64,000 nt of DNA from assembly GCA_964006375.1 (NCBI GenBank), contig OZ023266.1, positions 69,960,891-70,024,890 of the forward strand, given 5' to 3'. Positions 38,791-50,718 of this stretch are shown here, piece by piece. The DNA is from Tillus elongatus. Lineage: Eukaryota > Arthropoda > Insecta > Coleoptera > Cleridae. The notes beneath the pieces were generated by a model. It saw nothing but the letters and a program-made list of their open reading frames with translations. It did no database searches and was not told where the DNA came from. Made by a program: the position numbers and the translations under genes. The number at the start of each line of letters is the position of its first letter. Within the stretch, counting starts at the first letter, position 1.

Positions 38791-39090
38791 AATCTATGAT
38801 AACCAAATTTGGTAGGTAGGTTTACGATATAAAAAGTAAACTATACACCAAAATTTAGATTTCTATGTTACAAGAAAAAAAAGTTATAATAAAATATTTT
38901 GTGCCAGATCATTTCTATGAAAATTCACTACCATAACGCACTTGCTGCGTCCAGGCTTTTTATATATTGGCTACAATCTGCTTAAAATTTGATTTGGCTC
39001 TCGAGTGCTTTTGCTGTCGACACCAACGTTCACAGTGAGAGCAGCAATCGGCTAAACTCCGTCATTGGCTGGACGGTTACATTATTTACC

Positions 39091-39168
39091 TCGTACATCT
39101 TAGATATTGTCCAATATGTACCACTTCTTTATGTGTTTATATCCTTGCGTCTTGCTAGTTAGCTGTGT
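39091..39168. repeat. ~80-bp direct repeat, left copy, outside the hAT-like element
   Basis: It includes CCAATATGTACCACTTCTTT, TTGCGTCTTGCTAG and TTAGCTGTG. A related copy in the same direction lies at 41949-42027 (ACAATATGTACCACTTCTTT, TGTGTCTTACGAG, TTAGCTATG). The transposon seems to have inserted in or next to a two-unit tandem repeat. Confidence 0.65.
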
Positions 39169-39176
39169 GTAGAGAG

Positions 39177-41928
39177 TAAGGTGAAGTGAATATCCGTTTT
39201 TTTCGATTTCGCTAACGGCAGGTGTGCGAAAAGTTGCGGGTCCTAAATGTAAGACGGTGTACAAAAATGATATTTTTTCGAACGACTCCTTCAGGCGCCC
39301 CCACGTTTTCAATATTTTTTTCTCTTTTTGCTTTTTTTTTGCAGTGTATTTAATTGCTTTTTATTAGTGTAGAAAACAAGTGTTCCAAAATTTAGGTCTC
39401 TAGAATTACGTTTTCATGTGGCCCAAACCAATTATTTTTTTAATTAATTCTTTTTACAGTAAAACGTCATAATTTTTATATTTCGTTTATCCCTATATAG
39501 TTAGATAACCAATGACCTATAAACCATGAGTTTAATAGGTCAAAAAACGAGCTGTCTAATATTTGTTAATCCATCACGGCTTCCAGAAACAATTCTTCCG
39601 ACCAACGGTGATATAGCTAAAAATTATTAAAATGCTCGGCACAAAAATGCTACAGCAAACAAAAAGGAACCATCTGCTTTAGAAGTATCACAGGAAATGA
39701 TCAAAAAATAAACTTCTCCGTAAAAAGGCGTCTATTCCAGCAATTACCTCAAATCAAATCTTTAAAAAAATACGTTTGCTTCATGACTCATACAAAAGTG
39801 TTCTAAAACCTTATAATGATAGAAAAAATGAAGAAGAATTTCAAAGGAAACTACAGGAGGTTAGGGGAAATACTGTAATTACTCTGCTGGACAATGCGGT
39901 TGCAAATATGTTAATTTTAGCAATTGCTGCTGCAAAGAAAATAAAAAGTACCCATAAATGAAATAATGGGTCTAACAGATCAGCGGACTATAATAAAAAT
40001 GATTATTGGTGGAATTGACCTTAAAAAAGGTAAGCATATGGAAGCTAGAGAACAGCAAAAATCCAGGTTGTTAAATCCAGATGTGACAAATCAAGTAGCA
40101 CAGATACAAGTACAAGTAAACCAAGCACATCTACCTCTGACTAATTCGCTCGATTCAAGTTTCTCAAAAATTCAGATACAAACAAACCTTCCCATGCTAG
40201 CAAGAGAATTCGGTCCTCATGGAGTGTCTGAGAGATGCGCCGCATCTATTGCAACGGCAGTGTTAGAAGATCTGGGAATCCTATATCAAAACGACTGCAC
40301 CAAAGTAATCGATAGAAGCAAGATTCGAAGAGAAAGGGAAAAACTGAGAAAAAGGTTGAAAGCCGAGCACACAGATGATTTAACTGCATTGTTTTTTGAT
40401 GGCAGAAAATACAAAGCTAGTACAATACTTAGAAAGAAAACAAGTTCTAGTCGAGCACTGTGACCAAAGAGCATGTTGTCTTGGTAGAGGAGCTAGGGTC
40501 AGAGTACTTGGGTCATAGTCCTGTATCTTCCGGCTCTATAATAAATATTACAACGCAAATACTTACATTTTTTAGAAGCAAAACGATATCAACTGATACC
40601 ATAGCTGAAATTAGAAGTGATGGTACTAACGTAAATAACGGTGTCAATGGCGGAATCATCCGACTATTGGAGGTTGAGTTAAATGGGCCATTGCAATGGC
40701 TTGTATGTTTATTACATTTTAATCAGCTTCCCTTTAGACACCTTCTCCAAGGACTGAACATTGAAATCCGTAGACCAAACAAATCTTTAGGCGATATTGA
40801 CAAGTCTATTCAAGGTTGTGAAGTATTACCTGTGATCGACTTTTGAAAATTGACGGCAATACTATCCCTGATTTATACATAATTGTATTAAGCACTGGTC
40901 AGTTCAGAAATATAGCTGTCTCCTCTAAAAATCTTACCGATAACTAAATACATTTAGCAACCCATATTATGAAAGTTTACGGGCCTCTTTGGTTCCATAT
41001 TAAACCAAAATCCCTCTGCCTTGAAGATTCTCGCCATTTACACAGATTGATTTGTTTCTCAAGATACCTACCCCTTAAGCACAGAGAAGTGGTGGATGGT
41101 GTGGTTTAAAAAATTATTTCTTTACCCACAATAAAAACTTAATTCTTTGCATGATAGCTGACGAAAGAATTCATATCCGCAACTTAGCTTACCAAAGAAT
41201 TGTATCTGCAAAAAGTGTCCGAACCTTCCGAAGTCCTGAAATTAACTTCTACGCGAAAGACTATACTGACCTGATATGATCCCGAAGTCTTCAGAAAAAT
41301 TCCTGCCTGTGTTTTTATGAACTTGCTCGAGCAACACAACCCTGAAGAAGACCTTCAACTACTTAAATATCCATGTCATACACAAGGAACCAAAAGATGC
41401 AACCGCCTGGTCACCAATGCATCAGTTTAAGTTATTGGACAAGAAAGCAGATATGTGATCATTAAAGCGAGAACTCAACGCATACCTACTTTTAAATAAT
41501 ACAAACTCGGAATATAAAACAAAATAATTTTTTATAACGACCAAGACACTAATACTATTAGTAGTAAGAATTTGCCACAATTTTGTGTTAAGCTTCTATT
41601 AGTATTTCGTTTATTTTATATTTATTTTTCATCTTAAAGATTTTTGATGAAAACGTTTGTCCTTATTTTGACAAAAAATATACACGTCCATTGGGACATC
41701 TGAAAACATAATCCTAGAAACCTGAACTTTGGAACACTTATTTTCTACACCAATAAGAAGTCACTAAGTACAATGCCGGAAAAAAAATGTTTTATGGAGT
41801 GAGGGCACCTGAAGTGGTTGTTAAAAAAAGTTCCGTTTTTGTACATCGTCTTACATTTAGGACCTGCAACTTTTGGCGTTACCTGCTGTTAGCGAAGTCC
41901 AAAAAAACCAATTTTTCACTCCACCTTA
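39177..41928 (+). mobile_element. hAT-like transposon of an unnamed family, ~250-bp TIRs, perfect 8-bp duplication
   Basis: Left end TAAGGTGAAGTGAA and right end TTCACTCCACCTTA are inverted repeats, beginning TAAGG as the hAT rule YARNG allows. GTAGAGAG flanks both sides at 39169-39176 and 41929-41936, an exact 8-bp target duplication. Inverted similarity continues about 250 bp inward (left 39177-39425, right 41683-41928): TTTCGCTAACGGCAGGT against ACCTGCTGTTAGCGAAG, GTCCTAAATGTAAGACG against CGTCTTACATTTAGGAC, and AACAAGTGTTCCAAAATTTAGG against its complement. Inside lies a decayed ORF on the plus strand. Length 2752 bp. Confidence 0.85.
39570..41480 (+). pseudogene. Unnamed transposase-like protein of the 39-42 kb TIR element, degenerate
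   Basis: Segments in order: SRLPETILPTNGDIAK; ASIPAITSNQIFKKI with HDSYKSVLKPYNDR; EFGPHGVSERCAASIATAVL with EDLG and VIDRSKIRREREKLRKRL; ALFFDGRKYK; EHVVLVEELGSEYLGHSP, SSGSI; AEIRSDGTNVNNGVNGGIIR with LLEVELNGPLQWLVCLLHFN; KVYGPLWFHIKPKS, CLEDSRHLHRLICFSRYLPL with REVVDGV; ADERIHIRNLAYQRI. FFDGR, SDGTNVN and C-x2-H-x-N look like the first Asp, second Asp and C-x2-H sites of an RNase H-like (hAT-type) transposase. That is my inference. I have seen this protein type as uncharacterised arthropod proteins but know no Pfam name. At least four stops or frameshifts kill it. Confidence 0.7.
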
Positions 41929-41948
41929 GTAGAGAGTACCATTATTGA

Positions 41949-42027
41949 ACTCGCATATCTTATATTTGTACAATATGTACCACTTCTTTATTTGGATTTT
42001 TTGTGTCTTACGAGTTAGCTATGACGT
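41949..42027. repeat. ~80-bp direct repeat, right copy
   Basis: Partner of 39091-39168, in the same orientation, starting about 12 bases beyond the right target duplication. Confidence 0.62.
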
Positions 42028-42914
42028 ATTAAATAAAAATGTTTATTATTCTTCATTGGAGAATGTAAAAAAAGCGCAACTAAATGCCAACTACAACTTC
42101 AAAATCACCTTCTACTCCAGACACAACGTTGGATGTATTGGCGGAGTCTCACCTCGTTCGTAACTATAAACTATGTTCTCTCAATAGCTCGAGTAAATAT
42201 TAGCATACAAAGGCTTACACCGACCGGGGACATGGTTCACAGGGGATGTATTTCACGCTAAAGTTAGTAATTTTTGTCCAAATTAAAAGGTCGCAATTAT
42301 CTCAATAGCGAATTTTTTCACGAAAATTGGCTATCGGTTAAGTGGCTAAAACTTTAGATGATCACCTGTATATACAAGCGTGAAAAAATAAATAAGCGAC
42401 AAAACTGCTGAAATAAATTTCACTTTTTTGTTTTTGGATTATTTTATAATCAAGTTAAGCCATATCCATGAACATATAAAAAATTCCACAGTATTCCAAA
42501 AGGAAGTTTTAATATATTAGATTAATTGCGCCTGCTAAACCAGTACGTAATTTAAAGTTATGACGTTAATAATAAAAAGCTACCCCCAGAGGTAGACAAA
42601 ATTGCCAGGTATTTAGACAACAAAAAACTGGGCGACATATAAATCAAGATATACGAATCTACTTACACAGAGTCACTGTGCCCGACCATAAAACATCCTC
42701 AGTCCTTTTTCTAGATTACAAAACTTGTATTCGCAGTTGTGTCTCGCACTGCCAGAAAGAGGACTAGGCCAAAACTGTGCTTTTTATAGATATAAATGCA
42801 TGTCTACCCTCCAGGGGATCATCATACGGGTCAACGACATTCCTCTGCAGATGTGTTTTAACTCACATCATGAGCATGCTAAGCTGCAGGGGAGTAATTT
42901 ATGTGGTAGTAAAT
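42028..42914. other. Unrecognised spacer
   Basis: Short open stretches such as KLPPEVDKIARYLDNKKLGD near 42580 and the 81-codon frame at 42725-42970 match nothing I can name. Confidence 0.35.
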
Positions 42915-43260
<346 letters not shown>

Positions 43261-43287
43261 TTCACATAAGTATTAGAGTACCTGGAA

Positions 43288-43646
43288 TTGTGTGTGTGTT
43301 TTGTTTCTTTAACGTCGGCCTATTTTCGCGACTATGGCCAATCACCGACGCCAGGGAGCAGTTTCACCTCACCATCCTGGAAATTTTGCCACACCCCTTC
43401 CTTTCTGTAAGGAGGGTAGGGATCTTTAACGTGCCCAACATCGTATGGACACAGGACTGACGGCTTTACGCCCCCTCCGAAGGGCGGAACGTGCAGACAT
43501 TCAACTTGCTCAGATACAATATCAGAACCTCGGTTGATATTATTGTTACAGTTTGCACTAAAAAAGTGAAAGGATAACCCTGGGATCGAACCCAGTATCC
43601 TTCAGTTCAGAGGCACACGTTCTTACCTCTGAACCACCGAGGCTCA
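43288..43646 (-). mobile_element. tRNA-derived SINE, copy 3, near full length with 11-bp target duplication
   Basis: On the minus strand the element starts GAGCCTCGGTGGTTCAGAGG and continues TAAGAACG, TGCCTCTGAACTGAAGGA and CTGGGTTCGATCCCAGGG: a tRNA-like head with A box (TGGTTCAGAGG) and B box (GGTTCGATCC) for RNA polymerase III. A linker with AACCGAGGTTCTGATA follows, then the body shared with copies 1 and 2 and a tail GTTAAAGAAACAAAA(CA)n. AGTACCTGGAA occurs at 43277-43287 and 43647-43657, an exact 11-bp duplication. This is the reference copy for the family here, 359 bp. Confidence 0.92.
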
Positions 43647-43914
43647 AGTACCTGGAACTGGACTTTACATGTGGCTACAAATGGTGTAAATAAACCCATC
43701 TTGTGAATTTTAAGTAACTTGGTTCACAATATTTAGAGTTTTTCCCAAATTTAAAATAAAATCTGAAAGACATGAGTTGAAACGACTTAGAGATTAAAGT
43801 CAAATGCCTGACAGACAAAGTAGTTGTAGCTGTAATTAATTGTTACGTGTAATTTTAATGTAATATATCCCGGGCATGAAGCCCCCGCCGAGTAAAATGT
43901 AAACAAAACGAAGG

Positions 43915-43990
43915 TTAACGTATCCTTAGATAGCTCAGTGGTAGAGTATTTGTTTTCTACGCAGAATTTTACGTGATCGATTCCGGCTCG
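43915..43990 (+). pseudogene. tRNA-like sequence, degenerate (SINE head or tRNA relic)
   Basis: TCCTTAGATAGCTCAGTGGT followed by AGAG is a good A box and D arm. TGATCGATTCCGG is a weakened B box. An anticodon-like arm TTTGT-TTTCTAC-GCAGA can form with wobbles, but the acceptor stem and T stem do not pair. The most likely source is the head of another tRNA-derived SINE without a recognisable body. Confidence 0.5.
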
Positions 43991-44316
43991 ATAAATGTAT
44001 GGTTTCTTTTTGTTTTATTTTTACATTTGGAGAAGCAATTGTGTATAAATTTCATACGTTTTGAACAAGATCTCATTTTTGTTCAAGACTCCCTATCAAC
44101 TTTACCTTTGAGTCTGAAACTCTAGTTTTCAGCAGATATTTTGTTATTGTTGATATTAAAAAACCGGTTTAATTAGGATGAGTAAATCAAAATCATTCAG
44201 GTGATTAATAAGGAAAAAATAACGGCTTCGTTTATAATTTAGCAGATACTTTACTTTTCTGAATATGAATAAAGTCTCCTTCTGGAAAGCTTTTGTAACT
44301 TTCACTAAGTGAATAT
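43991..44316. other. Unrecognised spacer
   Basis: No gene recognised. Confidence 0.35.
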
Positions 44317-44389
44317 TGGAAGCTCTGATGAGCACTGATAAGCACAGTTGGAGAACCCAAATCACCACAACACATTTTGAAAAAAAACT

Positions 44390-44424
44390 GAAGTACGTTT
44401 CACTAATAAAGTTAGCCTCATCAG
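44390..44424 (-). ncRNA. Hammerhead-like motif, PLE palindrome left arm
   Basis: The minus strand reads CTGATGA-G-GCTAAC-TTT-ATTAGT-GAAAC-GTACTTC. The first box and GAAAC are intact, helix II has a mismatch and wobble, and the short helix III is ACGTACTT-like rather than ACGATCGT. Confidence 0.55.
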
Positions 44425-44452
44425 AATATGAAAAATTCTAAATCCACATCCT

Positions 44453-44487
44453 CTGATGACGCTAACTTTGTTAGTAAAACGTTCTTC
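44453..44487 (+). ncRNA. Hammerhead-like motif, PLE palindrome right arm
   Basis: CTGATGA-C-GCTAAC-TTT-GTTAGT-AAAAC-GTTCTTC. The first box is intact. The second box reads AAAAC (G12 lost), so it is probably inactive. The extra C before helix II is present. Confidence 0.52.
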
Positions 44488-44535
44488 AGATCTTTTTAAA
44501 ATGTATTGTGGTGATTTGAGTTCTCCATGTGTGCT

Positions 44536-46017
44536 TATTTTTTGTAACCTTAATTAAATTTGTAGTACAAGTTTCTTTTAAAGAGACTTACACTGTCTAT
44601 AGATCTATCAAAATAAATTTTTTTGGCTTCATAAAAATTCAGTTCTGTGCATTTTTCTCCAAAGGGGTTAAAACGCAAGATTTTTTTGATAAGAGGGAGA
44701 TATCGGTGGTAACACTTTCGAAAGAATTCCTCAAATGTGCGCGTACTAGGACTTCTAAAATCGATCTCCAAGGTCTATGCAAGTTTAAAGCATTAATTTT
44801 TGTAATATTCCGTATAATAATAGTGTACAATCCTTATGAAAATTTACTCCCATAATGCACTTACTGCGCCTCGAATTTTTTTATTTTCGGTTTGTTTCGC
44901 GAAATAAGTGAGAAGTAAAAGATCTGTGCCTCAAACTAGCTAAAAATTAAAGCAGAAGTCCTAATGTAGCATGTGCGTTTTGGTGGAGATTTTGTATTTA
45001 TAAAAATCGACATAATTAAAAAAGTGGAGCCATCTAGTTAATCTAAATAAAAGCAATAAATCAAAATTATCTACAGACTGGCCCAAAAGTAGAAAGGAGG
45101 AGTAATAAATTCCCGGCATGATAATATTACGATTTAGTCAAGCTACCTCAGCCAAAACGAGAAATAGGGTGGAAAATTAAATTTCGATTTTTCTTGACAT
45201 CTTAAATGTATGAATTTCGGAACGTCACAACGTCTGGGTTACAAATATTTCCAAGGTAAAACAGAACAGAGCAAGGCTATACTCCAGACTGAATTTATTT
45301 TGTAAAAGCCCTACGCGTTTCGGCCCATCTTTCTGGCCATCTCCAGGGGCTTCCTGAAACATTACAAAAGGTGGTTGTGTCAGAAAAAAGTTTCTGGTAG
45401 GTCGGCAAGTATCACACGATACCCGCTGTTACAGAATTCTAAACAGTCTTACAAGCAAAGTCTAAAAACACAAACTATGGTCAAAACTAACATTCTCTAC
45501 AACAGCTACATTTATAAAATCAAAGCTAAAAGTTAAAAATTGAGAAGTTAAAAACATCAAAATGTCCAAAGATTGGTCGAGGCACCCCCAAGCAGCAAAA
45601 AGAACAATGCGAAAGCAGTAAAATTGTAAAAAACGGGTAGGAACCCGTGTAAACTATGTTTAAAAGTGCACTTAAATGTAGTTGACGTATTATCTTGAAA
45701 ATTGGTACACATGGGTTTTCCATGATGATAAAAATAAATAGTTCTCAATATGGCTCTAGCGGTCAAATATATATGCTTGAGGTACTATTCAAATTTTAAA
45801 AATACTTACACATTTAAGTTAAAATCTCTAGAATCTTTTGGGAAGAAAATATTATCACCTTGTATTTTCTTAACACTAAAATGACGCTAAAATCATCATT
45901 TTCAAATGTTTGGAATGTCAAATTATCTACGAAGTATTAATTATACATTGCAAAATTCAGTGCCTCAATTATTGTGCATATTTATTAACATCTCGAGCGC
46001 AGTATTAGATTAAAAAG
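44536..46017. other. Spacer with a faint MIME relic
   Basis: 44690-44875 keeps diverged MIME words (TGCGCGTACTAGGACTTC, then ATTTACTCCCATAATGCAC and TTACTGCGCC). A phrase CCTACGCGTTTCGGCCC with CTGGCCATCTCCAGGGG near 45313-45350 looks like a retroelement-type repeat I cannot place. No coding sequence is supported. Confidence 0.4.
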
Positions 46018-46660
<643 letters not shown>

Positions 46661-46992
46661 TAGAGACTTGTGATACCTTATTTCAAAAACCTTTTCATTC
46701 CCTATTTAAGAATGTTATAGCTTTAAAATTTATTGCAAAAATTAATCTTAAAAAAATAAGTTTATCTGATTGACAAACTTCGCTACAAGGCAGTAAAAAA
46801 TTAACAACTAATCGCGTTTCATTCTTGATAATGAGAAAGCAAGCAAAAACAGTTTCGGTGTCAGTTAAAAGGAAGACAAAATTTTATCAACATTTTTCAT
46901 GGTTGGAAATGTTACTTTTGGCTAAACCGCCTTAGCGACTTGCTGTGTGTTTGTAACCGCATGTCACTAGTTATTAACTGAAATTTAGAAAC

Positions 46993-47330
46993 ATGGTTTA
47001 TCTAACAGAAATTATAAAATAACAATTCTACAGATGATTGGTTACGGAAATAAAACAGGATCACAGGTAGAAGTTGCTCGTCTATTTTAAGAAAAATTTC
47101 CCTTTCTGTCGCCTATATCACAAGGGACATTTAGTTAAATTGAAAAGCAGTTTTGCGCGCTTGGACATGTGAGAAATATAAAAAAACGTACGATACTGAG
47201 TAGTGATACCAATATGGATGTAATACTTGGGTTTGAGAAAAACCAACATACTTCGAGTCAACAATCAGCCACAAGATTGGATGTTAGCCATGCATCGATT
47301 ATTTGAATACCAACAGAAAATAACTTTTAC
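46993..47330 (+). pseudogene. DDE_3-superfamily transposase, N-terminal fragment
   Basis: It begins MVYLTEIIK. After frame changes it gives TILQMIGYGNKTGSQVEVAR, then LF, stop, EKFPFLSPISQGTFS, IEKQFCALGHVRNIKKRTI, NMDVILGFEKNQHTSSQQSA and TRLDVSHASI. This is the helix-turn-helix DNA-binding part that precedes the DDE domain in the mariner-like family represented at 52.8-53.6 and 56.6 kb. At least three frame breaks. The catalytic part is absent at this site. Confidence 0.68.
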
Positions 47331-47559
47331 GCTATTAGACATCTTCTTCTGGGGATGTGGTATACAAAACTAACCTTCGTCTGCATGACAGGGTACCTGG
47401 GTACACATTCTGTTTTAAAAGTGGTGTTTTTATATTTATGCCTAAGATGTTGTGACGTCTGAGAATTCATTATAAAAAACCATTTTTTGCCAATGTAGTA
47501 TTTTTTATAACTTTTGAATATCATATAATCGACATTGAAATTTTTGATACTCATTCCTC

Positions 47560-49940
47560 ACATCAGGGGTACCCCGGTACCTACTAAAATTAAAACTTAT
47601 TTTGTTCCAAATTTTTAACTTTGGGGCACAGTAATAAAAAATTAACACTCTTTATTTGAAAAAGTATATTAATTTTGTAATATTTTTTATTACAATAATT
47701 CTTTTACAGTTTGCAATTGTAACACTTATTTATTTTCTCACAATGTTCGTCGCATATTGGGCGACTACAAACGTCACACGATTTTCTGGTTTTTCTCTGT
47801 CTTTTTGTAGCAGCTCGACACACGTAACATTTACCTGTTACTTAAAGGCGTCTGGTTTTATCTCTGGGATGATTCTTTTCTACAACCGGCGGTGGCAGTT
47901 GGTATGCTAATAGACCTCCTAACATGCACTAAATTCTCGATTTTGTACTAAAATGTTGTGACACCTTTGGCGATTTGGCACTCAATTCTATGCTTGGTCT
48001 AGATAATTGCTTTCCAAGTTCTTGAAGAAATTTTCGACCATAATTTTTTTTCTTCTAAAGAGGGTTATTTTCAGTATAAATAATATATGCTGCTAATCCT
48101 GCTATATCAAGCATGTTATAAAACATTGCAAGAGGCCAACGGTTTGTTCGACGTTTGACATAGTAGTGCGACACCATCTTATCCACATTATCAACACCAC
48201 CTTTACCTGAATTGTAATAATGGATTATTTCAGGTTTTTTCTTTGAACCAGATACATTTGCAGTGTCGTGCATTGTGAATAAGAGTATTACAGCTTTTCG
48301 CTGTTTTCGTACGTATGAAACCAGTGTGATATTATTCTCAGAAAATCCAAACGTAGAAGAATGTTCTTCCCTACTTTTATTTGGCAACATCTCTGGCGAT
48401 ATATAAGGTGTATTTTTTTAGCGTACCCACAACAGAAAGATTCTATGACATTAGAAACCGAGCTAAGAGAAGTGTGGTGAAAAAATTATCCATCACAACA
48501 TTTCTCCCACTATTTTTATAATGAATGCATAAATCTTTTACCACACGCTCACCTTGATTTTGTTCGCGACCTTGCGATGATTTCCCTGTATAAATTTGCC
48601 CCACAAGAGGGTAAGAATTAGCTGAACCGCACACCCATCAAATTTTTACACCATATTTGGAAGGTTTGGCTGGCATATACTGCGTGAACCTGGTCCTGCC
48701 TCTATACGGAAATAGTTTTTCGTCTACCGTTAGGCATTCAGACGGTGTATAATTCAATTTCAAATTTTGCATCAATAGAAGCCAAAGTTCTGAGATAGCA
48801 GCTGCTTTATCAGTTTTCAATCTATCGGTTCTGGTATTCATATTGTCAAAACGTACACATCTTTGGATGGAATAAAATCTGTTGACTGACATTGTCGCAC
48901 GGTATAATAGGTAAGCATCACTTTTCACAAGTCACTCAAATTTTCTTTCTTAGAGTGTCGCACTCCAGCAGTAATCAGTATCCCGAGATAACCATCAAAT
49001 TCTTCTTGTATGAGAGGTTTCCAAATTTTTGGTGGTTTGTTGGAATGCTGTTTATTTCTCTCCGCGTGGATGGTTTTGGCTTTGCGGTTTGTTTCTCGAA
49101 TTATAATGTTGCACATTTCTGGAGTAAAAATGCGTGCGAAAGTTTCCCGAACTGAGAGGGAATTTGTTGTCTTCAAAGGTCTACATTTTTTTCGCAAAAT
49201 GTTTTGACAGCGTTTGACGAGCAGGCATTGGTGGACTGGCTTGCCAGATAGTTCAGTTTTTAGAACGCAAAACTAGGTCATCACAATTATCAACCTCGAA
49301 CTCTAGCTGCTCATCTTCAGAATTGTGTTTCTCGGCAATTTTAATTTCATTCTCAGTGTCAAGCAAAACATCTTCTATGTCTGATTCTTCTGCTTGGTTA
49401 TTTGTTGATGACAACAAAGGCGGTAAATATTCGTCTTCTGATTCAGAGTCTTCAGTTTGTTCATTGTCGTTATCACTCTCTGAATCAGATTCCATAGCAT
49501 TTAATTCCTGAAAATAACTTACTTGCTGTTCATAACTCATTCTGTAAATAATCAGATACTTAGGAAAAATGTCCAAAATTACAAGAAAAATTAAGTTTTT
49601 TTTATCATTTATCACTTGTATAATCTACGTACCGTTTGAATTCAGAACTCGAAACTTCCCTAAATTTTTCTGCCATTCCGAAAACTGACTAATCGCAGTA
49701 CAATTTCCAATCGAAAATAATATCGGATCACGAAAACAATTCTCCGAAATGCAGAATCCGTTGTTGTCAACAAAACACTGACCGGAAGTATGTAAGCCGA
49801 AACGGCTCAAAAAACTTTTCTCGGAACATCAGATGTGACATTATAACTATAACTATTTATAAGAATTAGAAAACTAATGATTTCTAGAATGGTAGGACAA
49901 TAATTATTGCAGGTACCCGGATACCCTTGAGGTGTATTAT
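47560..49940 (-). mobile_element. piggyBac-like transposon, decayed
   Basis: A broken piggyBac transposase on the minus strand lies between two GGTACC-rich ends: GGGGTACCCCGGTACCTAC at 47566 on the left and GGTACCCGGATACCCTTGAG at 49913 on the right, inverted to each other over about 16 bp. A further GGGTACCTGGGTAC lies at 47392. TTAA is present just beyond the right end (GCGTTAAAAT), but the exact duplication could not be fixed. Confidence 0.75.
47640..49615 (-). pseudogene. piggyBac transposase (DDD), frameshifted
   Basis: An acidic N-terminus (MESDSESDNDNEQTEDSESE) is typical. Then RETFARIFTPEMCNIIIRET; KPLIQEEFDGYLGILITAGV; LTVDEKLFPYRGRTRFTQYM with AKPSKYGVKI (first catalytic Asp in V-D-E); NVVMDNFFTTLLLARFL (second Asp); GKGGVDNVDKMVSHY with RRTNRWPLAMFYNMLDIAG (third Asp). 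A Cys-rich tail (CYVC, KSCDVC, CDEHCEK) follows near 47820-47700. All three Asp remain, but the frame changes at least five times and stops interrupt it. Confidence 0.88.
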
Positions 49941-50180
49941 GCGTTAAAATTTTATTCGTGAAGGCGACGGCTAAACAACCAAAGAGATAAATAAGGTACA
50001 CCAAGCAAGAGATTTTCCACAGCCACAGGACATTGTGTTGTCACAACATCAAAACTTAAGGAGTTGGCATAACACAAGAAAAAAAGAGAGACACCAGAAA
50101 TCAACAAGAGAGAAAAATCAGATAGAAAGGTTTGAAAATAAGGTATTTTTTATTAGAATTTCCTGATATAAAAATAAAAT

Positions 50181-50390
50181 AGAAATGATCAATCCATACC
50201 GACGCGTCCGTCTAGTCTTTTAAGCCTTACAAGACACTACCAATTACAAGGAAAAACAGATTTAGAAAATTTCAATGACCGTTTGGTTTGTTACATAGAC
50301 AGGGTCAGATATTGTAGAAGAAGGAAGTTAACACAAGTTCAAAATAATGAAATAAGGCACGCTGAACAATTACCACCAGTGAAAAAGTAG
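50181..50390 (+). pseudogene. Nuclear lamin-like fragment (head and coil 1A)
   Basis: A 70-codon open stretch reads ...[56 protein letters not shown], stop. LQ-x-K-x-(D/E)-L-x-N-x-N-D-R-L-x-x-Y-I-D-R-V-R is the coil 1A signature of lamins and intermediate filament proteins. The preceding S/P-rich S-P-T-R-type stretch matches a lamin head with the CDK-type S-P motif altered (S-L-T-R). No start codon, no downstream rod and a stop soon after suggest a processed or partial pseudogene. It could alternatively be a diverged exon. Confidence 0.62.
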
Positions 50391-50667
50391 TGTGGTTGAT
50401 AAAAAAACCCGTATCATTTGTGCATTTTGATAATACCAGGAAAGTTTGATAATTTTTATTTCAATTTCGCGGTTACATATATTGGATATAATATTTCATT
50501 GTGATACATTAAACTTCTGTTTCGAAGTAACAATTTGGTCGCTTATATAACCCAGTCCTTATTGTTTGTTCGTTTTTTGTATAAGTCAAAACCACCCTGT
50601 AGAAAAGAGAAAAAAAAGAGAAAGTGGACAACTACATATATAAAATGTATTAAAAGTATATTGTTAC

Positions 50668-50669
<2 letters not shown>
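50391..50669. other. Spacer after the lamin-like fragment
   Basis: No continuation of a coiled-coil rod was recognised in any frame. Confidence 0.4.

Positions 50670-50712
<43 letters not shown>
50670..50712. repeat. (TA)n microsatellite, ~43 bp
   Basis: Short pure TA tract; its MIME-type flanks are not evident. Confidence 0.9.

Positions 50713-50718
<6 letters not shown>

Larger units (their letters stand above)
44317..44535. repeat. Palindrome of two facing PLE tails
   Basis: Left GATAAGCACAGTTGGAGAAC with ATCACCACAACACATTTTG, right AAAATGTATTGTGGTGAT with TTCTCCATGTGTGCTTA. The dyad centre is near 44437. Each arm carries one hammerhead-like motif, as at 9.1-9.5 kb, with a far shorter centre. 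Confidence 0.8.

Noticed and set aside
43915..43990. Functional tRNA gene
   Set aside because: Acceptor and T stems do not pair and the B box is altered; kept only as a tRNA-like relic.
44326..44350. CTGATGAGCACTGATAAGC at the outer end of the PLE tail as a hammerhead
   Set aside because: Other tails read CTGTGATGAGCAC here, no GAAAC follows at proper spacing, and helix II would not close.
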